From Zonotrichia leucophrys gambelii (taxonomy: Eukaryota > Chordata > Aves > Passeriformes > Passerellidae), in NCBI RefSeq assembly GCF_028769735.1, contig NC_088171.1, positions 128,171,533 through 128,235,532 of the forward strand: a stretch of DNA of 64,000 bases. Reading direction: 5' to 3'. The notes under the pieces are model-generated. The model was not told where the DNA came from, searched no databases, and saw nothing but the letters and a program-made list of their open reading frames with translations. Both the position numbers and the translations under genes were made by a program. This document shows positions 1-11,229 of the stretch, one piece after another (within the stretch, counting starts at the first letter, position 1; each line of letters starts with the position of its first letter).

Positions 1-2890
1 ATAACACTGTGCTTCAACCATTGTAACATGCAGGCTGGATGAGTGGTTTTAGGGCTTTTCTTTAGGATACTAAGATTGCTTCCTTTTGTGGCAGCTGTGT
101 GTGACAAAAACAAAGCAAGCTCAGAGCTCTGAACACCACATCTCATTGAAAGCACTCTCTATTCTGCTTTGCTTCCTCCTACCTAAGGAAGATTAGCTAG
201 CATCTAATAGTCCTTCCTTGTGGCTGGCTTCCAGAGAGCAAGGAAAGAAACAAACATAAGCATTTGTAAATATTTGCACCCTTGTTTTTGAGTCATGGCT
301 CTAATTACTGTTTCTGTTTTACTGCTACAGCAGGAATTCTGATTAAAAAAAGACAATTGCATTTTATTTTCTAAATATCTGAGGAAATGAAATAATGACA
401 GTGGGTTGTTATTCCCAATGAGCTGCACCGGATGAGCAGCGTGTCTGGAGCCAGCAACAAAGCAGCTCTGAGTAAATGGTTCTTGGATTGAATGAGGAGT
501 GTAGAAACTCAGTTCTGAGGGGCCCCAGTGAAAAACCCAATCCAAATACTGCTGAGCATGGGTAAAGTTTGTATTTAATGCTGGTAGCTGAATCTAATCT
601 TTATATGATATACAAGTATTGTTTGAATCTTTGAAAACACTGACTGTTTCTTTGCTATAAGGAACTATTCCTGTAGGCAGAGCTGAGGAAGGTTCCTAAA
701 AGCCTCCAGGAAAGCAGTTAAGCAGGGATTTTTCAGCTGATTAATTGTCATTGATAGCCACATAAATGCTTCTTACTTGGTCCCAGGAAAATGCGATATT
801 GATACCTCTCCATGGAGTCTTGATTGAGTGTCCAAGAGGTATCATGAAGTGACTGCCCAAGGTGCAGATTTATCACATCCTTCTTTTCATGAAAGCTGGA
901 AATGTCTCATTTTGCTGCTATAAGTTATTTTACTTTGCTTATATTTCATAACCTCCTCTATGTAGGAGATGCCACTTCCAACAAATTATAGAGCCAGCTG
1001 CAGCTGCTACCTCCAAATGCAGAGAGAATAGGCATTTCAAATGGAACATAAAATCAAAGATTAAAAAAGCACTTTTAGCAGTTTCACAGTTATAATTAGG
1101 AGCTGCACCTGCCGAACTAGCTCTTCCAAAAAACAGGATACAGCATCTGTGAGATCCTGGATTAAGGGGTCTGTAACAACAACCTTATTTGGAAATAAAT
1201 GCTGGTTGGTTCATGGCTGCCTGTGGGATTCCTGCCTTCGCTCCACATACTGAACTGTTGAGCAGATTCATGGGCACATACTTTTGGGCTGGAGTTTTGC
1301 CTGGTGTAGTCATGTACCTTGTTTGGGACTCATGTGAGTCCCTGCCTGAGCATCCCCACCTTCCTTAGCACTATGTACCCAGCTGCTCACTCATTCCTGC
1401 TTTAACTCATTACAAAATCACACTACTTAGAAAAAATATTTTATTAAAACCTCTTAAAATAAGTGGTATCGCTTTAACACTGTTAGACTGGCTAGAGACT
1501 GAACAAGAGATTATTCCAGAACATTTGAGAGGGGAAGTGTTCTCTGCTGAGCCACAATAATGGGAATGGACTGGGAAGAGCACAGAAAGTTCTCAGTCTG
1601 AAGATGCTGTGTGCACTCCTGCTTGATGGGGGTACACCTGGGGGTACTCACAAGACACATTTCCAGCAGCAGCTTCTAGATTATTTTCAGCTTGAAGGGA
1701 CCCTCAAACTATTCATACATTGATAACTGACTTTTCATTCCTTTTTTTCTCCTTTGTGCTCTCATCCAAATATTTACTTAATATCATATTAGCTTTTATA
1801 CCAAAACAAAAATACAACAGACATAAGACCTGAATTCTTTAAAAGACCTTAAGGAAGTGCAAAAAAATAGGACGTGCACAAAAAGTTTTTACCCCAGACA
1901 GAGCACACTGTAATGAAATACCAAACAATTCCAATCTCATTTTTCTATAATATATGCTATTCCAGATAACTGAAGCCAGCATTGCTCCAGTGAAGATGCC
2001 CAAACAGCAAAGACTGACCTTTATCAAAAAATGATAAAGGAAAAAGGTTATATAGAAAATAGAGTAAAATATAATAACAGCATTTGTTGGACCATATCTT
2101 ACCAGGAAATCTGATACATTACTAATAAATTTCTTACTGTATACAATGAAAAGAGTCAGTGAGATAAGAAAAGAAATAACATATCCAAGGAACAGCAACT
2201 AGATAGAAATCTTAGCTTAGAATAATGTAAGTTGAATTTATAAGGGATCTATCAAAGCATCTGGCAATGTTGCTATAAAATAGATCTGGCATTTCCATTT
2301 TTACCCCTCAGTTACTTTGAAGGCATTTATAACTTTGCTAACCTGCTTTAAACTTGCAGTAAAGTATTATTTTCCAGTCTTGCTTGGATGTTTGGGTACT
2401 GTTAGTGACTAATAAGAGAGTGCCTTCTGACGGAAAAAAAAAAAAAAAAAAAGAAGAAGAAATAAGGCAGACTGAGTGCTACAAGGCAATACTTGCACAG
2501 TTCTTTCCAAAGCCTTTCCCTGTGTTGCCTGCTTTTGACCAAAGACTTAAATTTCTGCCTTCTCTTCTCTGCCTTTCACATGGTTGTGCTAAAGAATGGC
2601 TTATTTATATTAAAAAGAAATTACAAGGCAGGAAATGGTTGATGCAATGAAGTTAGTTCTTGTCCACAATGAATATATTATACTAAAATCGGTATAGAAA
2701 TAGTGTGATGAGAAAGAAGAAGTGACAAAACAAAGAGGAAGACAGAGAATGAAACCCACAGAGCATTATAAAACCAAACCTCAACACATATGAATTTGCA
2801 GAGTTATGGAAATAGTTACACTTCCATGAGATACTAATTTACAGGATCCCATCTGCCCTGTAACTTTACAGGACATGCTGTCTCCCTGGA
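1..2890. other. Intergenic; no supported gene
   Basis: AT-rich DNA downstream of RIMS2. An unassigned hydrophobic minus-strand frame lies at 1839-2198 and a poly(A)/AAG run at 2434-2460. I see nothing else I can name. Confidence 0.6.
2434..2460 (+). repeat. Poly(A) and AAG run
   Basis: About 19 A residues followed by AAG units. No retrogene is evident upstream of it. Confidence 0.9.
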
Positions 2891-2896
2891 CTATTA

Positions 2897-3135
2897 TTGC
2901 TTTGGGTTAAAAGGGACCATAAAGACCATTTAGTTCCACCTTCCCTGCCGTGGGCTGGGACACCTCCCCCTGGACCAGGTTGCTGAAAGCCCCATCCAGC
3001 CTGGTCCTGAGCACTTCCAAGGAGGAGACAAGGCATCCACAGCCCCTCTGGGCAACCTGTGCCTCACCACGCTCACAGTGAGGATTTTCTTCTTCATATC
3101 TACTCTAAATCTACTCCCTGTCAGTTTAAAATATA
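2897..3135 (-). mobile_element. CR1 LINE 3' fragment
   Basis: The plus strand shows the antisense CR1 3' region: AAAGGGACCATAAAGACCAT, then CCATCCAGCCTGGTC, GGGCAACCTGTGCC and a later TCTACTCTAAATCTA segment. It is strongly 5'-truncated, as is usual for CR1. Orientation is minus, with its 3' end at the low coordinate. Confidence 0.85.
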
Positions 3136-3139
3136 TTAT

Positions 3140-6100
3140 TCCTTATGGAAGCAAGCAGAGATGGCACACAGCCTCCTCACTGGAAGTTGCGGCTCATGGC
3201 AGTTCTGGTCAGGAGAAGGAAAACTCAAATATGGAGAAGTAAATGTGTATTTATAAATAATATTATAACTCTAGTAAAAATGAGCTCCCAGTGTGAAAAA
3301 CTGAAAGGTGGAATCCTGCTTTTCTTCTGATCTGTACAGAAAGTTTTTGACCCCAATATTTACTAATAAAATCAGAGGATTTGCTGTATGACACCTTAAA
3401 AGAAATTTGGTGTAGTGAAAAAGTAAAAGAAAAGCATTTTCATATTGGTGATATAAATACTGCTAGTTGTCTGCAAAGAGTGGAAAATGAAAGAAATTTC
3501 CTGTGGTTATACACTTTTTTAAAAAATCTTAAGCTGATTCATTATAAGTTTTGAAGTAAGTCTCATACAGTGATTGCAGCAATTAATTATTTAAGTTGTT
3601 ACAGGTAAACAGCATACATCAAATGAAGCAAAATATAAAACCCAACATTAAATGGTAAAGTATATGATTTATAAGAAAAGGGGCTTCTATTCTTGCAGAT
3701 ATACTTCCTTCTGCATTTTTATGAAAAGCAACATTCAGGCTTCCCATATATTATCCTTTCTTCAGTAATCAAAACTTCAATTAGCATTTGTCAACATTTG
3801 GACTTTGTTAGGAAGAAAACAGCTCATGAGCCATTTCCTTTCTTGCAATCAGGCAAAGATTGTGTTCAGGGTGGGACAAGCCCATTCGGAACTGCAAAAT
3901 TTTCTGTAAATATGGGAAAGATTAGGGGGAAGCAGGTCGCAGCATGAAAGATTTCTCAGGTAATAGGGCATTTGACAGAAAACAGAGGAGTAAGGAGGCT
4001 TTTAGGAAAACAACTTTCCAGCTGAATTTAGGCAGTCAGAGCCTGAGCTTTCTACGAGCACTCAACACAGATCATACTCCAACACTAGGCAAACATGGTT
4101 AAAAACTGATTTTAACAAAAAGATTTATAGGACAGGTAGCTGTTTTGAGGGCACTTTTGTGTTGAACTGTAACGGCTAATGGGATGAATTACACTTTGCT
4201 GAAAGAGCTCAAGAATAGCCATGACACTGCTAAGGATTGTTTAGACGCCAGCCAGACTGCCTGGAAGCAGGACAGGGAGCGAGCCTGAGGCTGGTTCCTC
4301 CCTCCCCTTTGGGAACCCGAGGCAGTACAGAAGAGAGCTTGCAAAGAGAGTTAGCCTGGGATGTGCTCAAGATCTAAAATATAGGCTATACTACATTTTA
4401 AATGCTCTATAATTGAAGCAAATAATTCTTGCTGAAAAACTTGCTCCTAGCTGGTAAATGCCCTATTTCGTACTTTTCAGTGTTCCCAAAGAAAATATCA
4501 GTGCTATGACATAATTATTTATTTTCTTTGCTTTTGGCATGCTGAAATGTTTTACTCATTTGGATGAGGATGAAGAAGATGCTCAATACACTGTAATTAC
4601 TTTCCCTATTTCTTGATTTACCAGTTCTCAATGGATCTTCCCTCTTCATCACCATTATACTGAAAGCTCTTTATTTCTATATCTTTTCCATAGAGATTGT
4701 TTAAATATGAATGAGATTAAATGACTGTAAAAGGCAGTGCAACCAAGCCTTTTCAGTAACAGTCAGTGAATGTCACCCTTGTTTCACTTAAGTATCATAA
4801 CAAGATTTATATCTCAGTTACTGGAAAGAAAAAAATCTTTGTCATTTCTTTAGTCAAAATTATTTGCTGCCATTTATTCAGAACACCAGTGCCATGAAGA
4901 ATTTAATCTTGCTCTAGCATAATAAGTAACTATTGAAGTTTGTTATGTATGAACCCTACATTTCATGTAGTTTGCTAAATATTCATTAAAATACAATTAG
5001 CTTGTTTCATTTTTTTAATGGAAAAACTTTTTTTTCCTAAGTGCCACAGCTCCAGTGTCCCTAGAAGGGAAAGACCTAATCCACATTAGTGGAATTTATG
5101 TAGATGGTAGTCAATCCTTTTGCTTTCTTCTTTGGCAAAAAACACCACCTTGGACCTTTTTCTACAGCTATAGTCCTCTATTCAAGCAGAACATCCAGGT
5201 TTTGATTTAGACACATGATGTCTCATAGCCACACAAATTATGATAACATTTCTAATGCACAAATGATTCCTTTCGTCATGCAACCCAAACAAACCATAAT
5301 GCAAACAAACTATACAATGCACCTTTCCATGCCTCCATGCTTCCCCACTCCTGATTGTTCTTTGGGCTTTTATCTTTCTCCCTGGGAAGCAAACCCTATG
5401 TTCCACACAAGGCATTTTCTTCAAATATGGAGCATCTCATATCCTCTCATATCCTTCTCCCTTTCTAAAGCATCCAAACTTCCTTTCTGTATAGTTTATA
5501 ATCCATATCAAGATGAAGCCAGGAATAAAACCCTTTTCAGATTATTGTTACTGACCCCACCAGACCTTTGGCCCCACCAGCCAAGCCAGGTGCCTTCTTG
5601 GTCTGGCCATGCCCTTGTCCAGAGATTCAAGCAGAAGTGTTTTGGAGCTTCACAGAATTCTGGCTTTAGTCCTGTGTCACCACTTCCAAAAAATTTCAAA
5701 GGTGAAGGCAAAAAATTTGCAGATTTGGCTACTTCAGTAATTACATAGCAGTGGCAGTTCATGTCTTCAACTGGAAATATCACCATAAATGGGCTGGAGA
5801 TCACAAAATTGCAATGCAGAGCTGGTGTATTCAGTCCGGATACATTAGAAACTGGCTGAAAATGGGCTTGTCTCCAGTGCCCATGTGGAATGACCCAGGC
5901 CAGACCTGCCATGGTGGGCAGATTTCCTGACACCCTGCTGCAGGGTCAGAGCTGTGTCCTGCATCACAGGAGCACCCAGTGCTTCAGCTGGATCACAGAG
6001 GCTGCCAGCCCCCAGCCCAGTCAGTGGCACTCCTGCAGCACTCAGCCCTAGCAGCTCCCACACAGTGGGAGAGGAGATGTCTGTGGGGAAAGGTAGCAGG

Positions 6101-9100
6101 AGAGAGGAAAAACTAAATTAGATGGTTTTAAAAACTTTCTGGGGACAGGGGAGGAAGGAGAAATTTAATCTTGGCTGGTAGTCTTGGTCCACTCTCATAT
6201 CATAGTCAATCACCTATGATATCACCTATAGCTCCCTCCTTAAACAGGACTGGAGGATCTCCCAAAACCACAGCTGGGCATCAGTTTGTCTGGGGATTTT
6301 TTGTGTTGATTTTTTGTTGTTGTTTTTGTTTGGTTCATCTGGGTTTTTTTCTCTTGGTTTTTTTTTCTTTTTTGCTTTATTTTTTCCCCTGTCCAGGATA
6401 CATATCTCCTTTTTCATATAATATAAAGAAAACTCTCAAGCTGCCTGTACTTATCAACAGCTGGGCTTGTGGTGGGAGTGTGGAACTGGCTTCCCAAGGA
6501 TTTTGCCCCACACATGTGTAAAGCTGGGTAACAACTCTATGCATATTTCAAGTTTACTTGACCTTGTGTCAATAAAACACTTGCCCAGTCTCTAGGGCTA
6601 TTCTTTGATGGCCCTTTCTTATATGTCTTTGCATCTCATAGGTTGCTTTTCTGTTTAAGAGTGGCAGGGTGTGCCTGTGTGAGGGTGTGTGTCAGAAGAA
6701 ACATAAGACTCTTTTAGAGCCCAACTAAAATGTCTTGTTTTCACTTGTCTAAGAGTTGTAAGGAATAAGAAGATCAAAACACAGCTGACCATACCTGGTG
6801 GGTGCCAGTGGGATACACAGTGTATGTGTATCCCATTTACATGTACATTTGAGTGGGCATACTCAGGGTCTTCCTGGGGCATCCAATGACAGAAGAGTCC
6901 ACGGCACTTCCTATCCAAAATCAGGGTTACTCAGAATGTACCACAGAGCTTGCTGCTGATCCTTCACCCCAATGTGATTGAGAAACACATTCTTGAACTA
7001 CACTAAACTGATTTAAAACCTCTGTGCAGGCAAAACTCCATGCAGCTGGTCAGGATGTGTTCTCTCCAGAACCCAGGGTTAAATAACAATTTCAGTATAA
7101 CTGTGACGTTGTATTTTTTTGCAGAATATTGTGATTTTATTTATGAAGTGAATGAAATTATGACATAAAATACATAGATTATATATTTTTCTCCCTTCTA
7201 ACTATAAAGCAATACTTGAAAGACCATGTAAATGGCCTGTGGATGTTTTTTCCTCAAAATTAAAGTTCTTTACTTAAAACAGGTTAGGATAAATGGCTTT
7301 GGTGGCACAAATGCAGCATATTAAAACCAGTAATTAGCCCATGTGGCAAAGAAGAATGGAACATGTTTCTGTTTCCCAAACTCAGAATGATTGTGTGTAT
7401 TTTATTTTGTTTTTGTTTTTAATTAAAACTCCAGTACAGCATCTTTTGTGTTTGTGGTAATTACGCTGAACTTTGTATCCCAAAGGAGAAATGTGTAAAT
7501 GGTTCACTCTTTTGTGGCTATTTGTTTGTGCCATTAGCTCAGGAAATATATTTTCCAAACACTGCATTAGTTTAGCCAACTGGTGACAAAAGCAGTCATT
7601 TGTGTAAACACAAGCAAGCAGAGTTAAACAACAGAACAGACTACATTTTGAAGTAATATAATATGACCATCTGAGGAAGCAGTAATTGTACAGAATGACT
7701 TAAGTTTATTCTTTATTATTCATATACTAGTTGTCAATGTGGATGGAGAATGGCTCATAAATAATTTACAGCTGTCTCTGGAAATGTTTATGTTTTGAGA
7801 ATTTTTCAAGCTGTCCTACTGTCCTTGAAACCAGCATGGATACTACTCTTAACTTGCACTGTAACAGGGAATTTAGGCTTTATCAGTCAGACATAATACT
7901 GTCTTGAATTTGAAGGATCCACTAAAGATGCACCTGGACATGTGGCTTAGGCTCTGAGCCAGCAATGCTGCAGCACAGAAGCACTGTGTGAGGGCCACTT
8001 ACCATCTTCAGAGGGGAAATAACTCAGTGATCCTTCACCGGCACAAATATAACTGGTAGGGCAGCATGGCACAGGCATCCATGAGCTACCAAACCAAAGA
8101 TTTTGGAGAAAAAGGGGTGTGGATTCCAAGACAAAAGTATTGAAGTTGGTGCAAGTCCATCAACATACAGCAAGTTCCTATGGAGGTAAATATTACAGTA
8201 CAGAGAGTTTGCACTCTTAGGGTCCATGGGGAATACAGGACAGATCTGGATTCCTGTGGTACAATGGAATTCAGGAGAGTGATACCTGCCCACTGGTGGT
8301 GAGCCACATCCAGAACTGCACATGGTTGCTGGAGGGCCCCACGGTGCTCCTTGGTCCCCACAAACTCACTGGGACACAGAGAGGGACCTTACACTGTTTT
8401 TACAAACTCCCACAGGGCTCTGGAATTACAGACACCTGCCAAGCTCACCTACTGGCCGCCTTCCTGCTCCCTTCCTCAGGTCCTTTCCATATCCCAGTTT
8501 CTCCTTTGGGGATCCCAGAGCTGTCCCTCCTGCCCCCTCCACTGTCAGCCTTCAGTCTTGGCTGATCCTGCTGAAAATCCAGCCTGAGTTTGGGCTGGCA
8601 GCACCCACATCCCTGCGGACAGTCTGCCACACCCTGAGCTCCCTGAGCTCCCTGCCCCATGCTGTGCCTGCCCACCCTGCCACAGCCTGTGCCTTATGCC
8701 AGGCAGCTGCCTGCTTCTGCAGAAACGCTCTGGAAATACCTTTCCAAAGAGCTTCTCCACTTAATATCAAGAGTTGACATGGAATAGTGCCAACAGATTA
8801 TTTAGACTAAGACTGGCAAACACTCTCCCTGTAAAACACCACCACTAAACCCCTTCTGTTCTACAGTGTTTCAAATACTCCTGTTTCATGCTAAAACCAG
8901 GATGTATTCCTGTAGCAAACTATTCCATGCAATAAATCCTGAAAAACATACTTTTGCAGTAATCCAGTAAGTTTAAATTTCACAACAGTTTGCCCTTCAG
9001 AACTTGAATCTCAAAAATGGTGCATGTTTTCTCAAACATGTGCCATGTCAAACTGAGGAACCTCCCATCCAGCTCCCCCAGGTCACATCACCTGTACAAT

Positions 9101-9125
9101 CATGTCCATATCCCCTCAAGTCTCC
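3140..9125. other. Intergenic; no supported gene
   Basis: Open frames here (for example around 5.2-6.1 and 8.0-8.8 kb) show no recognisable domain and overlap each other on both strands. The more GC-rich blocks at about 5.5-6.1 and 8.3-8.75 kb may be old unclassified repeats. Confidence 0.5.
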
Positions 9126-9127
9126 TC

Positions 9128-9207
9128 TCCAACAGGAGGCTGGACTAAAGTCCAGCTGAGGTCCCCTCCAGTCTGAATTACCCTACTGTAATTCTACTAT
9201 TCCTTCC
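9128..9207 (+). mobile_element. Short CR1 3' tail, sense orientation
   Basis: GGCTGGACTAAAG...GGTCCCCTCCAGTCTGAAT followed by CTGTAATTCTACTATTC resembles the extreme CR1 3' end. It abuts an older antisense CR1 piece. Confidence 0.6.
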
Positions 9208-9640
9208 CAGGTACAGGTCTTTGCATTTGTCTTTGTTGAATTTGTGCTTTTGGCCCAATGGCACAGAGCTCTCAAGCATGTTGTGTGATTCCTGCCCCAC
9301 AGTTGGGTGTTGAATACAAATTTGCTGAGAGCAAACTCCACTATGTCATCAGTAAAGATGTTTGAGTTGACAGGTCCCAGGACAGACCCCTGAACTCTAT
9401 TCCTGCATCATCCAGAATTCAAAGGATTATTTCCCATTAACCACTGCTCTTTAATCCTGACTGCACAATCAGTTTTTTACCCATCTAGCTGTTTATCCGT
9501 TTAGATGGTCACATCCTAACTCTGATACTTGATGGATTTCATGTTTGCAAAACAGAGCACATGCTCTGTCAGCTCTTCTTGAGCTTTCTAAGAACTGCCA
9601 TGAGGATCTATTGATCCATTTTTCACGTCAGCTCTACTGT
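9208..9640 (-). mobile_element. Old CR1 LINE fragment from the reverse-transcriptase region
   Basis: Diverged antisense copy of CR1 ORF2. Landmarks are CAGGTCTTTGCATTTG, TTTGCTGAGAGCAAACTCCA (matching the region encoding the conserved FADDT motif), ACAGACCCCTGA and CAGTTTTTTACCCATCTAGC. All frames are broken, so it is inactive. Confidence 0.7.
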
Positions 9641-10446
9641 CTTTAAGAGCTTCATTGAGTGTCCTTTCCTTGTCTTGGATCTGTCTCAAATGAGTCTGAA
9701 TCGCTGATTATCCAAACTTTAACTTGAGTTTAAAGTCAGAGTAATCTTATGTGTCAACTACGTTTAGAAAACCATTACATTGTAAACACTGTAGACAATG
9801 GCTGTTTCAATGATTATTTTATGTGAGCTCTAGTTGACAGTTGAGAGCTTTCTCCTGTCTGACTGCTACCACTGACCTGCAATGCTTGTGTTTTCTGTAA
9901 TGGCTCAAGGACAGGTGAACAAGAGGCTATTCTGTCCCTCACAAAATACCAGTCTTTGTAACACAGTGCTAAGTAAATCAGACATTTGAAAACTAGAGAC
10001 AAGTAATGCTTGGCTGGTTGTCTGCTGCTCTGACAATGCAAGCATGGTTTTGCTGGCCAGTGAACTCTGCCTGCTATGGACTGTTCTGAATATTTCCTTA
10101 AAAGTTGAAAAAATTTGAATGGTTTTGCCATCAGACTCCATAACAGAAAACATTAAAAATAGCAAGGGATGTTGTTCAGTGTTTATTTATAGACTCAATG
10201 GTAATTGTTAAAGCCCAAAGACATTTCTAGACAAGAATGGAGATAAAGCTGCTCATCAGCAAGATAGGGGTAACAAAGACACACTCCAGATTACCTGCTC
10301 TGAACCCAAACAATTCAAAGTCAAGCCAACAGAACTATGCTAACTACTAGTGACACATCACTGGGACATCCACAAAAGCTTAATGCTTCCCAGTAGTGAT
10401 AATGTGAAAGCAAGATTTTTTAAAGACAAGTCTTTAAAAAAAAAAT

Positions 10447-10727
10447 CACAAAATCAGAGTACTTGAGGCTGACAGTCATCTCTGGAAACCATCTAGTCCA
10501 GTCTCTTATTCGGAGCAGGTTTGGCAACAGCAGGTTTTTGGGACCATGTCCAGTCAGGATCTGAGTATCTACAAGGACTGTCAGTCCACCACCTCTCTGG
10601 GAAATCTGCTCAGTTTGACCAACTGAGCAGTAAACATATTATTATCCTTATGGGGGAGTGGAATTTCCTATTTCAATGTACCCCTACTGCCTCCTGTCCC
10701 CACACTGGGCACCACAAAGAAGAGTTG
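10447..10727 (-). mobile_element. CR1 LINE, part 1 of a split copy
   Basis: Starts with the degenerate tail TCACAAAATCAGAG, then CATCTCTGGAAACCATCTAG, ACCACCTCTCTGGG and CACTGGGCACCAC, in CR1 antisense order. It continues at 10816 after an inserted sense CR1 tail. Confidence 0.8.
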
Positions 10728-10734
10728 AGCTTCA

Positions 10735-10815
10735 AGAAGAGGTTGGACTAAGTAGGTTGGACTCAAATTATCTCAGAGGTATTTTTCAACCAAAGTGATT
10801 CTTTGATCCTGTGAT
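10735..10815 (+). mobile_element. CR1 3' tail nested inside another CR1
   Basis: GGTTGGACTCAAATTATCTC, TTTCAACCAAAGTGATTC and the terminal GATTCTTTGATCCTGTGATT read as a sense CR1 3' end. It sits between two parts of an antisense CR1. Confidence 0.7.
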
Positions 10816-11226
10816 TATAAGTCTGAATCCTCTTCTTTATACCCCCTCCCCATCAGATATTTACAAACACTGATGAGATCTTTCTGAGCAATTTCTTTTC
10901 AGCTTCTCCTCGTATCACAGAGGCTCCTGCTCTTTCCTCAACTTTGTGAACCTGCACTGGGCTTGTTCCATTATGTCCTTGTCTCTCTTGTGCTGGGAAG
11001 CTCAGCAGGGGTACAGCTTTCCAGATGGGCCTCCCCAGTGCTGAGCAGAGGGGAAGGATCCCCTGCCTCGACCTGCTGGCAATACTTGACCTAATACAGC
11101 CTGGGGTACATTGGCTTCCTCGCCACAGTGCTGGCTCATGATTAACCTCTTGCCCACACTCATGAGGTTTTCTCTGCAAAACTGCTTCCCAGGCAACAGG
11201 CCCCCAGCAGCTGTAAGGGTGCATGA
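10816..11226 (-). mobile_element. CR1 LINE, part 2 of a split copy
   Basis: Continues the antisense CR1: CCCCATCAGATATTTACAAA, ACTGATGAGATC, CCAGTGCTGAGCAGAGGGGA, CTCGACCTGCTGGCAA and GTGCTGGCTCATG. All are hallmark CR1 landmarks in the expected order. Confidence 0.85.
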
Positions 11227-11229
11227 AAA

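Noticed and set aside
5215..5933. Overlapping frames of 177 and 141 codons on opposite strands
   Set aside because: No domain recognised and no splice or homology support; possibly an old repeat.
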